Under the pieces are notes generated by a model, which ran no database searches, had not been told where the DNA came from, and worked only from the letters and a program-made list of their open reading frames with translations. Shown piece after piece: positions 43,170 to 50,588 of a stretch of 64,000 nt of DNA. The stretch lies in the NCBI GenBank assembly GCA_047501485.1, contig JAZDRN010000002.1, positions 124,001-188,000 of the forward strand, written 5' to 3'. The first letter of the stretch is position 1; each line of letters begins with the position of its first letter. Origin of the DNA: Ancrocorticia sp047501485. GTDB taxonomy: Bacteria > Actinomycetota > Actinomycetes > Actinomycetales > Actinomycetaceae. A program made the translations under genes and the position numbers.

Positions 43170-43931
43170 CTACAACTTCAGGACCTTCTCCAGCGTGGCC
43201 ACGGTGACCATCCCGTTCACGAGCGGAACCCGCTCTCGGAATTCAGCCTGGCCCCCGCGCAGTTCGGCCGGAGCTCCGGGTTCGCCCAGATCGGAGACGA
43301 TGAGTGATGCATGAGGGAAATCCTCGTGGGCTGAGAGTGCACTGTGCGTCACCACGTGCGGCAGCCCGGCATTGTAGGCGGCGGTAGCGCCAGTCTCCGA
43401 GTCTTCCACAACCACCGTCTGCTCCGGATCGGCGTCGGTCTCCTTCATGGCGAGAAGGTAGATATCCGGTGCGGGTTTCTTCGCGGGGACCACGTCGCCG
43501 GCGAAAATGGCGTCGATGGTGCCGGAACCCAAGACACTGTTCACGACAGCTTGGACGGAGGCAAATGCTGAAGTGGACGCCACGGCGACGATCCACCCCC
43601 GTGACTTCGCCTCGTTGACGAGACGCCGTATTCCGGGGCGTCCTGGAATGGCGCCGCCCTGGATGAGGTCGATGTATTTCTCTGTCTTGAGGCGATGCAG
43701 CTCGGCAACCAGTTCGTCGATCGGTTTGTTCTTCGCCGCCGCCGGATGCTGCTTGAAGTAATAGGCGAGCCTTTCTTTACCGCCTCCGATTTTCACGAGG
43801 TCGATGTACTCCTCCAGGTTCCACGAGACGTCGAGTCCCGCCTCCTCGAACGCCTGATTGAAGGCGGGCAGGTGCCCGTGCTTCTCGGTATCTGCGAGTA
43901 CGCCGTCGCAATCCAGCAGTAGTGTGGGCAT
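43170..43931 (-). CDS. HAD-superfamily phosphatase, CbbY-like
   Basis: 253 aa from ATG 43931. HAD motifs: DCDGVLADTE (nucleophile and acid Asp), the VASTSAF Thr/Ser motif II, KKPAPDIYLLA (motif III Lys), and VVEDSETG (motif IV). The cap shows FNQAFEEAGLDVSWNLEEY and GGGKERLAYY, which match the CbbY subgroup, whose studied members remove the misfire inhibitor xylulose-1,5-bisphosphate made by RuBisCO. It begins 2 bp after the class II aldolase stop, so it is co-transcribed. The RuBisCO operon is about 40 kb away, so it may serve this sugar pathway, RuBisCO repair, or both. Confidence 0.85.
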   Translation of the reverse strand: MPTLLLDCDGVLADTEKHGHLPAFNQAFEEAGLDVSWNLEEYIDLVKIGGGKERLAYYFKQHPAAAKNKPIDELVAELHRLKTEKYIDLIQGGAIPGRPGIRRLVNEAKSRGWIVAVASTSAFASVQAVVNSVLGSGTIDAIFAGDVVPAKKPAPDIYLLAMKETDADPEQTVVVEDSETGATAAYNAGLPHVVTHSALSAHEDFPHASLIVSDLGEPGAPAELRGGQAEFRERVPLVNGMVTVATLEKVLKL

Positions 43932-43933
43932 GA

Positions 43934-44794
43934 TCAGGCCTTTCCGATCGAACCGAAGATGGTGGCGAATTCCCTGACGGTCCCCTCGCACGCTTCCACT
44001 TGAGTGGCGAAGAGGTTTACGGGCTCCCAGGCGTCCTGGGGTGCCGCCACGTTCTGCAGATAGGTCAGAGCACTCTTCATATAGGAGTGCTTGAGTGCCG
44101 TGGACACGTTGATCTTCCCGACGCCGGCATCGACGAAGGCTTGGAACTCCTCGTTGGAAAGGCCGGTGCCTCCATGCAAGACGATGGGGATGTCAGTCCG
44201 CGCGGCGATCTCGGCGGACCGCTCCGGAAGTAGCGCAGGCTGGGAACTGTAGACGCCGTGGGAGGTGCCGAGCGCCGGTGCGAGCAGATCCACGCGGCAG
44301 TCTTCGGCCGATGCGACGAGTTGTTCCACGGAGTAGGCGTGGACAGCGGTATCGGAACCGACGCCGTCCTCGACGCCCACGATGTTCTCGATCTCGCTCT
44401 CGACCTCCACGTTGGAGGCGTGGGCCTCCGCCACGACCTCGCGGGTCTCGGCAATGGCGGTGTCGAAGTCGCGATTGGAGGCATCGAAGAGCACCGAATC
44501 CCATCCGGCCACGATCGCCTCGGTGATGACCGCCCGATCCGGGCAGTGATCGAGGTGCAGCGTGATGGGAACGGCGACGCCCGACAGGGCGTCCTCGAAG
44601 GCGGAAACCAAGGTCTTGGCGCCGAAGAGACGGACGGTCTTCACCGATGTCTGAACGATCAAGGGGGTTTTGAGCTTGTCGGCAGCTTCCATGACCGCGC
44701 GCATCGACAATGGATCAATAATGTTGATGGCGGGCACCGCGTAGTTTTCGCGGGCGGCCTTTTGAACCAACTGAAGCGTACTGTGGCGGGGCAT
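43934..44794 (-). CDS. Class II (zinc) fructose-bisphosphate aldolase family protein
   Basis: 286 aa zinc-dependent aldolase of the FbaA/GatY/KbaY family. Zinc ligands: His in LHLDHC, Glu in VESEIENI, and His in LGTSHGVY and IVLHGGTGL. GVGKINVSTAL is the phosphate-binding end. Length fits the ~285-aa GatY/KbaY/CbbA-type group. It follows a hairpin after the transaldolase-like gene and precedes the CbbY-like gene by 2 bp. Could cleave fructose-, tagatose- or sedoheptulose-bisphosphate. Confidence 0.93.
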   Translation of the reverse strand: MPRHSTLQLVQKAARENYAVPAINIIDPLSMRAVMEAADKLKTPLIVQTSVKTVRLFGAKTLVSAFEDALSGVAVPITLHLDHCPDRAVITEAIVAGWDSVLFDASNRDFDTAIAETREVVAEAHASNVEVESEIENIVGVEDGVGSDTAVHAYSVEQLVASAEDCRVDLLAPALGTSHGVYSSQPALLPERSAEIAARTDIPIVLHGGTGLSNEEFQAFVDAGVGKINVSTALKHSYMKSALTYLQNVAAPQDAWEPVNLFATQVEACEGTVREFATIFGSIGKA

Positions 44795-44847
44795 TTCTTC
44801 TCCTGGGGCGGCTAGTGGGTTGTAGGAAGTGGGGATCCGGTGGGTTA

Positions 44848-44876
44848 TGGGGCGAGACGTGTTAAGCCTCGCCCCA
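44848..44876 (-). repeat. Intercistronic hairpin between the transaldolase-like and aldolase genes
   Basis: A 9-bp stem TGGGGCGAG/CTCGCCCCA (44848-44856 with 44868-44876). It may partly terminate or stabilise the upstream message, so expression of the two parts could differ. Confidence 0.55.
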
Positions 44877-44902
44877 CCGGGTTTCGCGCTCTCGTGAAGA
44901 GC

Positions 44903-46234
44903 TCAGGACTGACCGTTGGCTGCGTTCATGAATCGCCGCTGGTAACTCACGACCTGGTTGGTCGATGTGAATCGTGCGAGATAGGCGGGTTCGGCGGTCA
45001 AAACGATACGGTTGGTCATGTCCGCGAACTCCGGGTCTGCCAGCAGGTTATCAATATCCGGGTAGTTGCGTTCGCCTTCCATCGAGCAGATGATGAGCCG
45101 GGTGTCCGGGAGATTGGCATTGCGCAGGGCGCGCAGATTGTGGCGGACGCTGTCCAGACCGTCGAATTTGATGGTGTCGCTGGCGAGTGAGCGATTCTCC
45201 AATACGTTACGAGCCAACGAGAGCACAGAGAGCAAGTCCTCGTTCTCGGCGCCCGATGGCAGATAATCGTTGGCAATGAAGTACTCGCGCAGCTCCTTGA
45301 GGAAGAAGGAATCCTGTGAGGTCTCGTAGGCCTTGAGCAGTCCGATGATCCGTTCCGATTGCATCTTGCGGTGACGGATGAATGAGTTGATGAAGTAAGG
45401 GCGCGCCTGGAGGGCCAGCTGGGTCTGGTAGGGCTCGAACATCAGCGTGAAGTTGACTCGAAAACCGGCTTCCTGAAGCCTGAGGGCGGTCTGATGGCCG
45501 TGCAGCGCGTCCTGTGTGGATCCGGCGCCGTATCCGGTATCCAATCGCTTGTCGCCTTCGAGAAGCTGCGAGTAGTTCCCGGCATTGACAGGCCCGGTGT
45601 GAGGCACCTTGATGACGACCCGCCAGGGGGAGAGGATCTCCTTGAAGCGCTCGGCCTCCTCCAGGATCTTGTTGAAGTCCTGCTCGAAGGGGTTGTTGAG
45701 TTCCACCGAGACATCGCAGCCGGGGCCGAGGACATCGCCGAGCGCGGTGATGACCTCGTCGCGGTCCTTGAACTTCCCTCCCACGTTTGCTTCCGGATTG
45801 TTGAGAAAGAGGTCGTAGATGATGCCGGGATTGCAGGTAAGGTTCCCGAGGAAGGGCGCGATGGGCTCCACCTCGTAGGGGTTCGCGGAGTCGGCCGAGT
45901 AGAGCACGCGGGTGGGCCGCAGTGTCCCATTCTTGTCATAGGAGATGTTTCGTTTGAGGTCGACAACGAGGGTATCGTTGCGCAGCGAAAACTGCCGTTC
46001 GAAACCGGCGGGTGTCTCGCCAGCGGGAGTCCTGAAATGGCTGACTACCTTCCGCAATTCGGGTCCCACCTCGAGTTTGGAGACTCGAGTACCGAGCAGC
46101 GTGAATGTGTCGTGGTCGATTGGGGTTGAAAGGACGCGCTGAATGTCGTCCGCTTGTTCGGGTAAGTAGGCCAAGCCCAGGTCTGCAACGGTCAGGGAGA
46201 GTTCGGCTCGGGGACGAGTGGCGGCGGTAGTCAT
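44903..46234 (-). CDS. Transaldolase-family protein with long N- and C-terminal extensions
   Basis: 443 aa from ATG 46234 (AAGGAG 9 nt before; ATG 46261 is an alternative). The central part (about 108-295) is a transaldolase/fructose-6-phosphate-aldolase barrel: RVLYSADSANPYEVE, TCNPGIIYDLF (TTNPS equivalent), SVELNNP, the Schiff-base Lys K209 in VVIKVPHTG, and VNFTLMFEPYQTQLAL. About 105 residues precede the core and about 145 follow it, neither of which I recognise; ordinary members are 215-370 aa. It heads the operon with class II aldolase and CbbY-like phosphatase and faces gntR across a perfect operator. It probably transfers or cleaves a three-carbon ketol unit on a special substrate. 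Confidence 0.82.
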   Translation of the reverse strand: MTTAATRPRAELSLTVADLGLAYLPEQADDIQRVLSTPIDHDTFTLLGTRVSKLEVGPELRKVVSHFRTPAGETPAGFERQFSLRNDTLVVDLKRNISYDKNGTLRPTRVLYSADSANPYEVEPIAPFLGNLTCNPGIIYDLFLNNPEANVGGKFKDRDEVITALGDVLGPGCDVSVELNNPFEQDFNKILEEAERFKEILSPWRVVIKVPHTGPVNAGNYSQLLEGDKRLDTGYGAGSTQDALHGHQTALRLQEAGFRVNFTLMFEPYQTQLALQARPYFINSFIRHRKMQSERIIGLLKAYETSQDSFFLKELREYFIANDYLPSGAENEDLLSVLSLARNVLENRSLASDTIKFDGLDSVRHNLRALRNANLPDTRLIICSMEGERNYPDIDNLLADPEFADMTNRIVLTAEPAYLARFTSTNQVVSYQRRFMNAANGQS

Positions 46235-46274
46235 TGTCTCAGCTCCTTCGATGTACGACATTCTGAATATATCG

Positions 46275-46292
46275 GACTATACCGGTATAGTC
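46275..46292. promoter_or_regulatory. Perfect 18-bp GntR operator candidate
   Basis: GACTATACCGGTATAGTC is a perfect palindrome between the divergent transaldolase-like gene and gntR. It overlaps an AT-rich stretch likely to hold the leftward promoter. No gene lies in 46262-46442. Confidence 0.8.
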
Positions 46293-46393
46293 AATAAGAT
46301 GACGAGAGGGCTGCAAGGCGTGAAATGTGAATATCGAGAAAGGCTTTCGTGTCTCATTGTCCGCAATTGCTGACGTGTACGTTAGACGTACGC

Positions 46394-46402
46394 GTCTATA
46401 CC
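46394..46402. promoter_or_regulatory. Operator half-site upstream of gntR
   Basis: GTCTATACC matches the left half of the operator at 8 of 9 bases, 40 bp before the gntR ATG; it overlaps a TAGACG/CGTCTA inverted repeat (46383-46398). Suggests autoregulation. Confidence 0.5.
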
Positions 46403-46442
46403 AGGGATAATAAGGAGGGAACGAATCTTTGTTAGGAGAGTT

Positions 46443-47177
46443 ATGAGCGTGATTGATCGGAATTCGGCGATCCCCCTGTATGTTCAGATCGAGGGCGATG
46501 TTCGCGATCGGATCGTTCGTGGCGAGTGGGCTCCGGGGCAGAAGATACCGTCGGAGAAATCGCTCAATGATTTGTTCGGAGTTTCCCGAATGACGGTCCG
46601 AGGGGTCCTCAACACGCTGGTGGACGAAGGACTGCTCTATCGTGTTCCTGGCAAGGGGACATTCGTATCAGAAGCGAAGATCGAGGCCCGCTCTCCGGCC
46701 TATCAGGGCATTCGCGAACAGCTCGAAGGAATGGGGCTGGAGACTGAGACGGAGCTTTTGGCCCTTGAGACCATCTCTCCCGATGAACACCTACGCAAGA
46801 AGCTCGGTGTCGATCACGATGCCTCCGTCTACAAGATCTTGCGGCGCCGCTTGGTGAAGGGTGTTCCCGTCAGCCTGCATCGGAGCTACATCCCCACTGC
46901 GCTGGCTCCAGGCCTGGACACCCACGACGTCGTCGGCGAACAGCTCTGCGTGATACTGGAGCGCGAATACTTTCTCAAGCCCGCGCTTACCAGAGAGAAG
47001 CTTGAGGCGGTCGGGGCATACTCCGAGGAGGCCTCTCTGTTGGATCTGCCGGGCGGATCACCGATCCTGCTCCTGGAGGATTCCATCAATGACGCGAAGG
47101 GAAGGATATTCGAGTATTCGAAGATCTCTTTCAGAGGAGATCGCGTCAGTCTTCACTTCGAATACAAAGGCAAGTGA
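46443..47177 (+). CDS. GntR/HutC-family transcriptional regulator with UTRA domain
   Basis: 244 aa from ATG 46443 (TTAGGAGAG before it). Residues 1-75 are the GntR winged helix (PLYVQIEGDVRDRIVRGEW, PSEKSLNDLFGVSRMTVRG, VPGKGTFVSE). The C-terminal UTRA domain (from about residue 92) binds a small effector, typically a sugar phosphate. Divergent from the transaldolase-like operon and flanked by the palindromic motif also found before the transketolase and deoC operons, so it is the likely regulator of the whole cluster. A 19-bp hairpin ends it. Confidence 0.93.
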   Translation: MSVIDRNSAIPLYVQIEGDVRDRIVRGEWAPGQKIPSEKSLNDLFGVSRMTVRGVLNTLVDEGLLYRVPGKGTFVSEAKIEARSPAYQGIREQLEGMGLETETELLALETISPDEHLRKKLGVDHDASVYKILRRRLVKGVPVSLHRSYIPTALAPGLDTHDVVGEQLCVILEREYFLKPALTREKLEAVGAYSEEASLLDLPGGSPILLLEDSINDAKGRIFEYSKISFRGDRVSLHFEYKGK

Positions 47178-47181
47178 GACG

Positions 47182-47228
47182 AAGAGTCTGGGCCTCCCAC
47201 TTCTTCACGGTGGGAGGCCCAGACTCTT
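47182..47228 (+). terminator. Terminator of gntR
   Basis: A 19-bp perfect stem (47182-47200 with 47210-47228), 9-nt loop, starting 4 bp after the gntR stop. Confidence 0.85.
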
Positions 47229-47285
47229 GATATACGGGCGAAAGCGCTGACTGCTGGGTGTCGCCCTACGACCGAAAAGATGGCA

Positions 47286-47900
47286 CTATGACAGCTTGAG
47301 GGTGGTCAGGCAGGTCAGGTCGTCCTCGGTCTTCGTGGAGATGGTCTCGCTGGCGCTGAGCCCGTCTGCTGTCACGGTGAGCTTGGCCTCGATACCCTTC
47401 GGAAGCCAGACTCCCTTGAAACCGTTGTCGTAGGTCGTGGTGTCCTCATCAACGAGGACCTCGCCGGATTCGTCATCGGTGATCAGGACGTGGATGTCCT
47501 CATTGGCGAGTTCGCCGCGGCAGGTGGTCAGGCTGTGGAAGTAGCACTCGTGGGTGCTGGTCACATACGGGGCGAAGGAAAGGTAGAACTCGTCCTCGGG
47601 GACGGGGATCGATGTCTCCACCTGATTCGTGTCGCTGACCAGGATTTCACTGGGCCGGATCGAGGCCATGAAGTCCTGGGGGCGCTCCGCCACCGGCAAG
47701 GTGTCAAGCTCCTCTATTAGTTCCTTGCCATTGAGGTCGGCGAGGCCGTGCGATTCGAGAACGTCGGTCTTCTGGTTGGAGGACGCGCTCGACTGGGAAG
47801 AAGCCGCGGATGGCGTGGGGTCGGTGCTGGCGTCTTCCGACGCGCATGCGGCAAGAAGAAGACCGGCGGCGGCCAGGGATGCGAAGATACGAGTTTTCAA
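47286..47900 (-). CDS. CueP-family metal (copper)-binding lipoprotein
   Basis: 204 aa from TTG 47900, preceded by CAGGAG at good spacing; the longer in-frame extension is rejected because this start gives a clean lipoprotein signal (KTRIFASLAAAGLLLAAC). The mature protein matches CueP, a periplasmic copper-resistance protein: STHECYFHSLTTCRGEL, NGFKGVWLPKG, and DLTCLTTLKL at the end. Metal-binding Cys and His are conserved. A small membrane protein gene on the same strand lies 300 bp upstream. The intervening 47901-48196 shows nothing I can assign. A role in copper handling at the cell surface is likely. Confidence 0.85.
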   Translation of the reverse strand: MKTRIFASLAAAGLLLAACASEDASTDPTPSAASSQSSASSNQKTDVLESHGLADLNGKELIEELDTLPVAERPQDFMASIRPSEILVSDTNQVETSIPVPEDEFYLSFAPYVTSTHECYFHSLTTCRGELANEDIHVLITDDESGEVLVDEDTTTYDNGFKGVWLPKGIEAKLTVTADGLSASETISTKTEDDLTCLTTLKLS

Positions 47901-48196
47901 GGGTGCTCCTGTGTTTCTGCAAAAGTTGCTGTGATGTCTGTGTGGTTGCCGAGGGGCGAACCGCGTTGTCGCGGATGCCCAAGGTTCTGCTGGGTTGAGC
48001 AACGACGAAGTGAAGGGCTTCATGATTTCGACTCGCAGTGCTCGCCTGAATGGCGAGGTGGGCGTGCGGACTCTATATGCGAGGCCCTTGATTCGGTTTC
48101 GAGTGGCTCAATCGGCGGGATAGGTTCCCGGCTCCATTGGGGAGGCGAGACGGCCTGCACTACTGGTGAGACGCGACGATGCCCTGCCTGGCAATA

Positions 48197-48631
48197 TCAG
48201 GTGCGACTGATACCCAGCGCGTGCAGATCCGGAGCTGCGTCGATAGAGCGTACGCGCGGCGACGCCGCGGTCACGAAACGACCGGAGATGGTGCCGGGTC
48301 GGAACCGTTGTGGAATCGACAGCCCGGCGGAGAGAAAGAGAATCAGCAGGCAAGATGTGAGCAGGGAATCCGCGCAGGAGGAATCTGTGGGAGCCGAGGA
48401 ACACTGGTCATCCTCAGGATCGGTGTGAGGTACAGAGGCGGATTCTGTGCCGTCCAGAAGAATGACGGCGCGCACGGGTGAGGAGGGAGCACCCTCTGCG
48501 GAGAAGGTGGAATGGCACAGGGCCTGCACGATGCAGATGGCAAAGATGAGGAGGCCGGCGGACGCGATACGCCGCCGTCGCATACGCGGTGAACACACCC
48601 GCTCCTGACTACCCAACATCCTAACCACCAT
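48197..48631 (-). CDS. Small membrane protein, possibly copper-associated (DUF6153-like)
   Basis: 144 aa with one hydrophobic helix near residues 24-42 (ASAGLLIFAICIVQALCH) and another near 89-103 (SLLTSCLLILFLSAG), separated by an acidic, Cys-containing loop. The layout and the CueP neighbour resemble small actinobacterial membrane proteins of the DUF6153 type. Start is uncertain (48631, 48619 or 48583). It may not be a real gene: codon use is mixed and no strong ribosome site is seen. Confidence 0.45.
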   Translation of the reverse strand: MVVRMLGSQERVCSPRMRRRRIASAGLLIFAICIVQALCHSTFSAEGAPSSPVRAVILLDGTESASVPHTDPEDDQCSSAPTDSSCADSLLTSCLLILFLSAGLSIPQRFRPGTISGRFVTAASPRVRSIDAAPDLHALGISRT

Positions 48632-49011
48632 AAGCGACGGTTCGATGACTTCCCTAGTACTCTTGGCCCGTATTCTCCGTTTTCGAGCTCTGTTTCTCGG
48701 AATGGAATCGCTGCGGGCATCGGATGCGAAGGGACCGGAGGATCGGCGGATGTGGCATTCTATGCAACTGCACCGCGGGGCGGGGAGCGAAGACTATCCG
48801 GTGTATTGAGTGCGTATGCTGTGTGGCCTGCGCATTTGCCTGGAATCTCCGGCGGCCCGCTGCTGGGACGGTTAAAGAAGTGAGAATGGACGAAGATTCA
48901 GTGGGTCAGTGCGCCTGTGTCGAGATACTACTATGGGTGATGCACCGGACCTTCTGTCGCATAGGAAACCGAGAATCTGATCGAGTGTGCGCTCGCGGAG
49001 GGATATAGACA
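48632..49011. other. Intergenic region upstream of tenA
   Basis: 380 bp without a supported gene. I looked for the CTGAGA and GAACCTGAT signatures of a TPP riboswitch before tenA and do not see them. Small ORFs here have no ribosome sites or family features. Confidence 0.4.
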
Positions 49012-49654
49012 ATGACCGAGACTTTCAGCGAGATGCTCAGGAGAGAGAACGAAGGAGCGTGGGCTGAAGGGCTCGATCATGCGTTTCTCCAGCGGTGGCG
49101 TGAGGGAAGGATCGCCGACGCCGATATAGCCTGGTACCTGATCCAAGAACAGCGTTACCTGGACAGTCTTTTCGTGCTGTTGGGGGGCTGGAATCGTGAC
49201 GACGGACAGTCCAGACGTCCGCTTGGCCCTGGCGGCGTTCTCCGGCGAGATGGCCGGGACCGAGAATGACTACTTCCGGCGCTTCTTCGAGGAACTCGGC
49301 GTGACGGAACAGGTGCGGGCCCAGGAAGGGGATCTACCCGCGACCGGCCGACTGAAGCGCGTCTTCGCGCAGGCAGCCGGCTCGGGCGACTATGTGGCTG
49401 TCCTGACGGTCATCACCGCTGTCATGTGGTTCTATCTGGAGGGCGCTCTGCTCACGCCCGTGAGTGAATCGACCGTGTACGGCGAATGGGTGGCACTGCA
49501 TAAATACCCCTCGTTCCGCGACTTCGTCGCGCTGCTGCGCTCGGAGTTGGATCGGGTGGGCCCGCAGCGTCCGGAGCTTGCCCGCGAGTATTTCTCCAGG
49601 GTGCTGAGACTCGAAATCGAGTTCTTCGACCAGTCCTTGGAGATGACTTCCTAG
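49012..49654 (+). pseudogene. tenA: tenA (thiaminase II / TenA-family) gene split by a +1 frameshift in a G6 tract
   Basis: The first frame from ATG 49012 gives FSEMLRRENEGAW, then YLIQEQRYLDSLFVLLGG. The second frame continues with GIVTTDSPDVRLAL, FSGEMAGTENDYFRRFF and the family C-terminus to 49654. They join perfectly if one G is removed from GGGGGG at 49182-49187 (giving LLGAGIVTTD), restoring a protein of about 213 aa. TenA salvages or degrades thiamin pyrimidine derivatives. The G run makes slippage, phase variation or a sequencing error all possible; as written the gene is broken. It is isolated, with no other thiamin genes in the window. Confidence 0.85.
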
Positions 49655-49952
49655 CGGTTCTCTCGCTGGATCCGTGGCAAGCTTTCTCGCATCATGCGCC
49701 GGCGTCCATGTGGTCTGGCGCTCGATTGTGACTCTTTAGGCGCGGGTAAGAGGCAGTACCCATGAATAATTTTCCCAAAATCGGCCGAAACACCGCTCGT
49801 ATGTACAGGCCGTGCCGAATACGAAAAGTTATTCACATCAGTGGCGTGCCTGGCCCACTTCGACGCGATTCGTTTCCGCCAGCGAGCTCGGTCAGTACCG
49901 GTACGCTCGGTCAGCTCGCTCGATACCGGTCAGAAAAGGCGCCAATCAGCAC
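49655..49952. other. Intergenic region between tenA and the P-loop kinase gene
   Basis: No gene. At 49880-49920 AGCGAGCT and AGCTCGCT form an outer dyad around two CTCGGTCAG direct repeats and GTACCGGTAC (49895-49904); this may act as a terminator of the leftward lactate operon. Confidence 0.4.
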
Positions 49953-50585
49953 TCAGCGCATACGCGCCAGCAGGTTGGTCAGGGTTTCGTGCGCTTCCTC
50001 CCACGAGACCATCCGGCACCCCTTGGATTCGATGTAGCGATAGCGGGCGGGCTCGGCGAAGAAGTGGGAGATACCGCGCCGCAACAGATTGATCGGAGGC
50101 TTGCGCGCCTCATCGAGGTCGCGCATGAGACGGAACCAGAAGGTCTGGAAGCGGGGGCGCTTCAGGCAGATGGCATCGGCCAGCACCCCCTCCTCGCGCA
50201 GATCCTCCACGATCTCGGGTGCGAAGATGCCCTCCACCAGGATGTAGCGCGCGCCGTCCAGTTCGATGCGGCGTTCGGCCACCTTGGCGTTGGCGGCGAT
50301 ATCGTAGATCGGCACCACGGTCTCGCCCGTGGTGCACAGCTCCACCAGGGCGGCCACCGCTCCGCCGCGGTCCCAGGTCAGCGGGGAATCCCAGTCCACC
50401 ATCCCGTGCCGTTGCGGCATGCCCGGATGATCGCCGTCGAAGTAGAACTCGTCGAGCGACACCACCGGGAGCCCCGAGCGCGTCGTGAACCGTGTCTTGC
50501 CGGTACCCGAGGGCCCCGCGACCACAATAGCCCGCGCTAGAGGCTGACGTTGGGTGGGATCAAGAGGGAATAGGGCATCGGTCAT
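49953..50585 (-). CDS. P-loop kinase, uridine kinase-like
   Basis: 210 aa. Walker A VAGPSGTGKT at about residues 22-31, then SLDEFYFDGDHPGMPQ and DWDSPLTWDRGG, the layout of the uridine kinase/phosphoribulokinase-like P-loop family, with ILVEGIFAPE as the Walker B strand. True uridine kinase is usually about the same length, but the middle part is divergent, so the substrate may differ. It is the last gene of the lctP-lut operon, starting 3 bp after the SMP-30 stop. Confidence 0.8.
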   Translation of the reverse strand: MTDALFPLDPTQRQPLARAIVVAGPSGTGKTRFTTRSGLPVVSLDEFYFDGDHPGMPQRHGMVDWDSPLTWDRGGAVAALVELCTTGETVVPIYDIAANAKVAERRIELDGARYILVEGIFAPEIVEDLREEGVLADAICLKRPRFQTFWFRLMRDLDEARKPPINLLRRGISHFFAEPARYRYIESKGCRMVSWEEAHETLTNLLARMR

Positions 50586-50588
50586 GCC

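Noticed and set aside
44903..46234. Fusion of two separate enzymes in the transaldolase-like gene
   Set aside because: Only one barrel is recognisable; the flanks have no second active-site signature, so I call extensions rather than a fusion.
47748..48428. 226-aa rightward ORF over the cueP upstream region
   Set aside because: It overlaps the cueP start and the small membrane ORF antisense, is rich in Arg/Gly/Cys of no family, and lacks a ribosome site.
48632..49011. TPP riboswitch before tenA
   Set aside because: The CTGAGA and GAACCTGAT-type conserved segments are not present.
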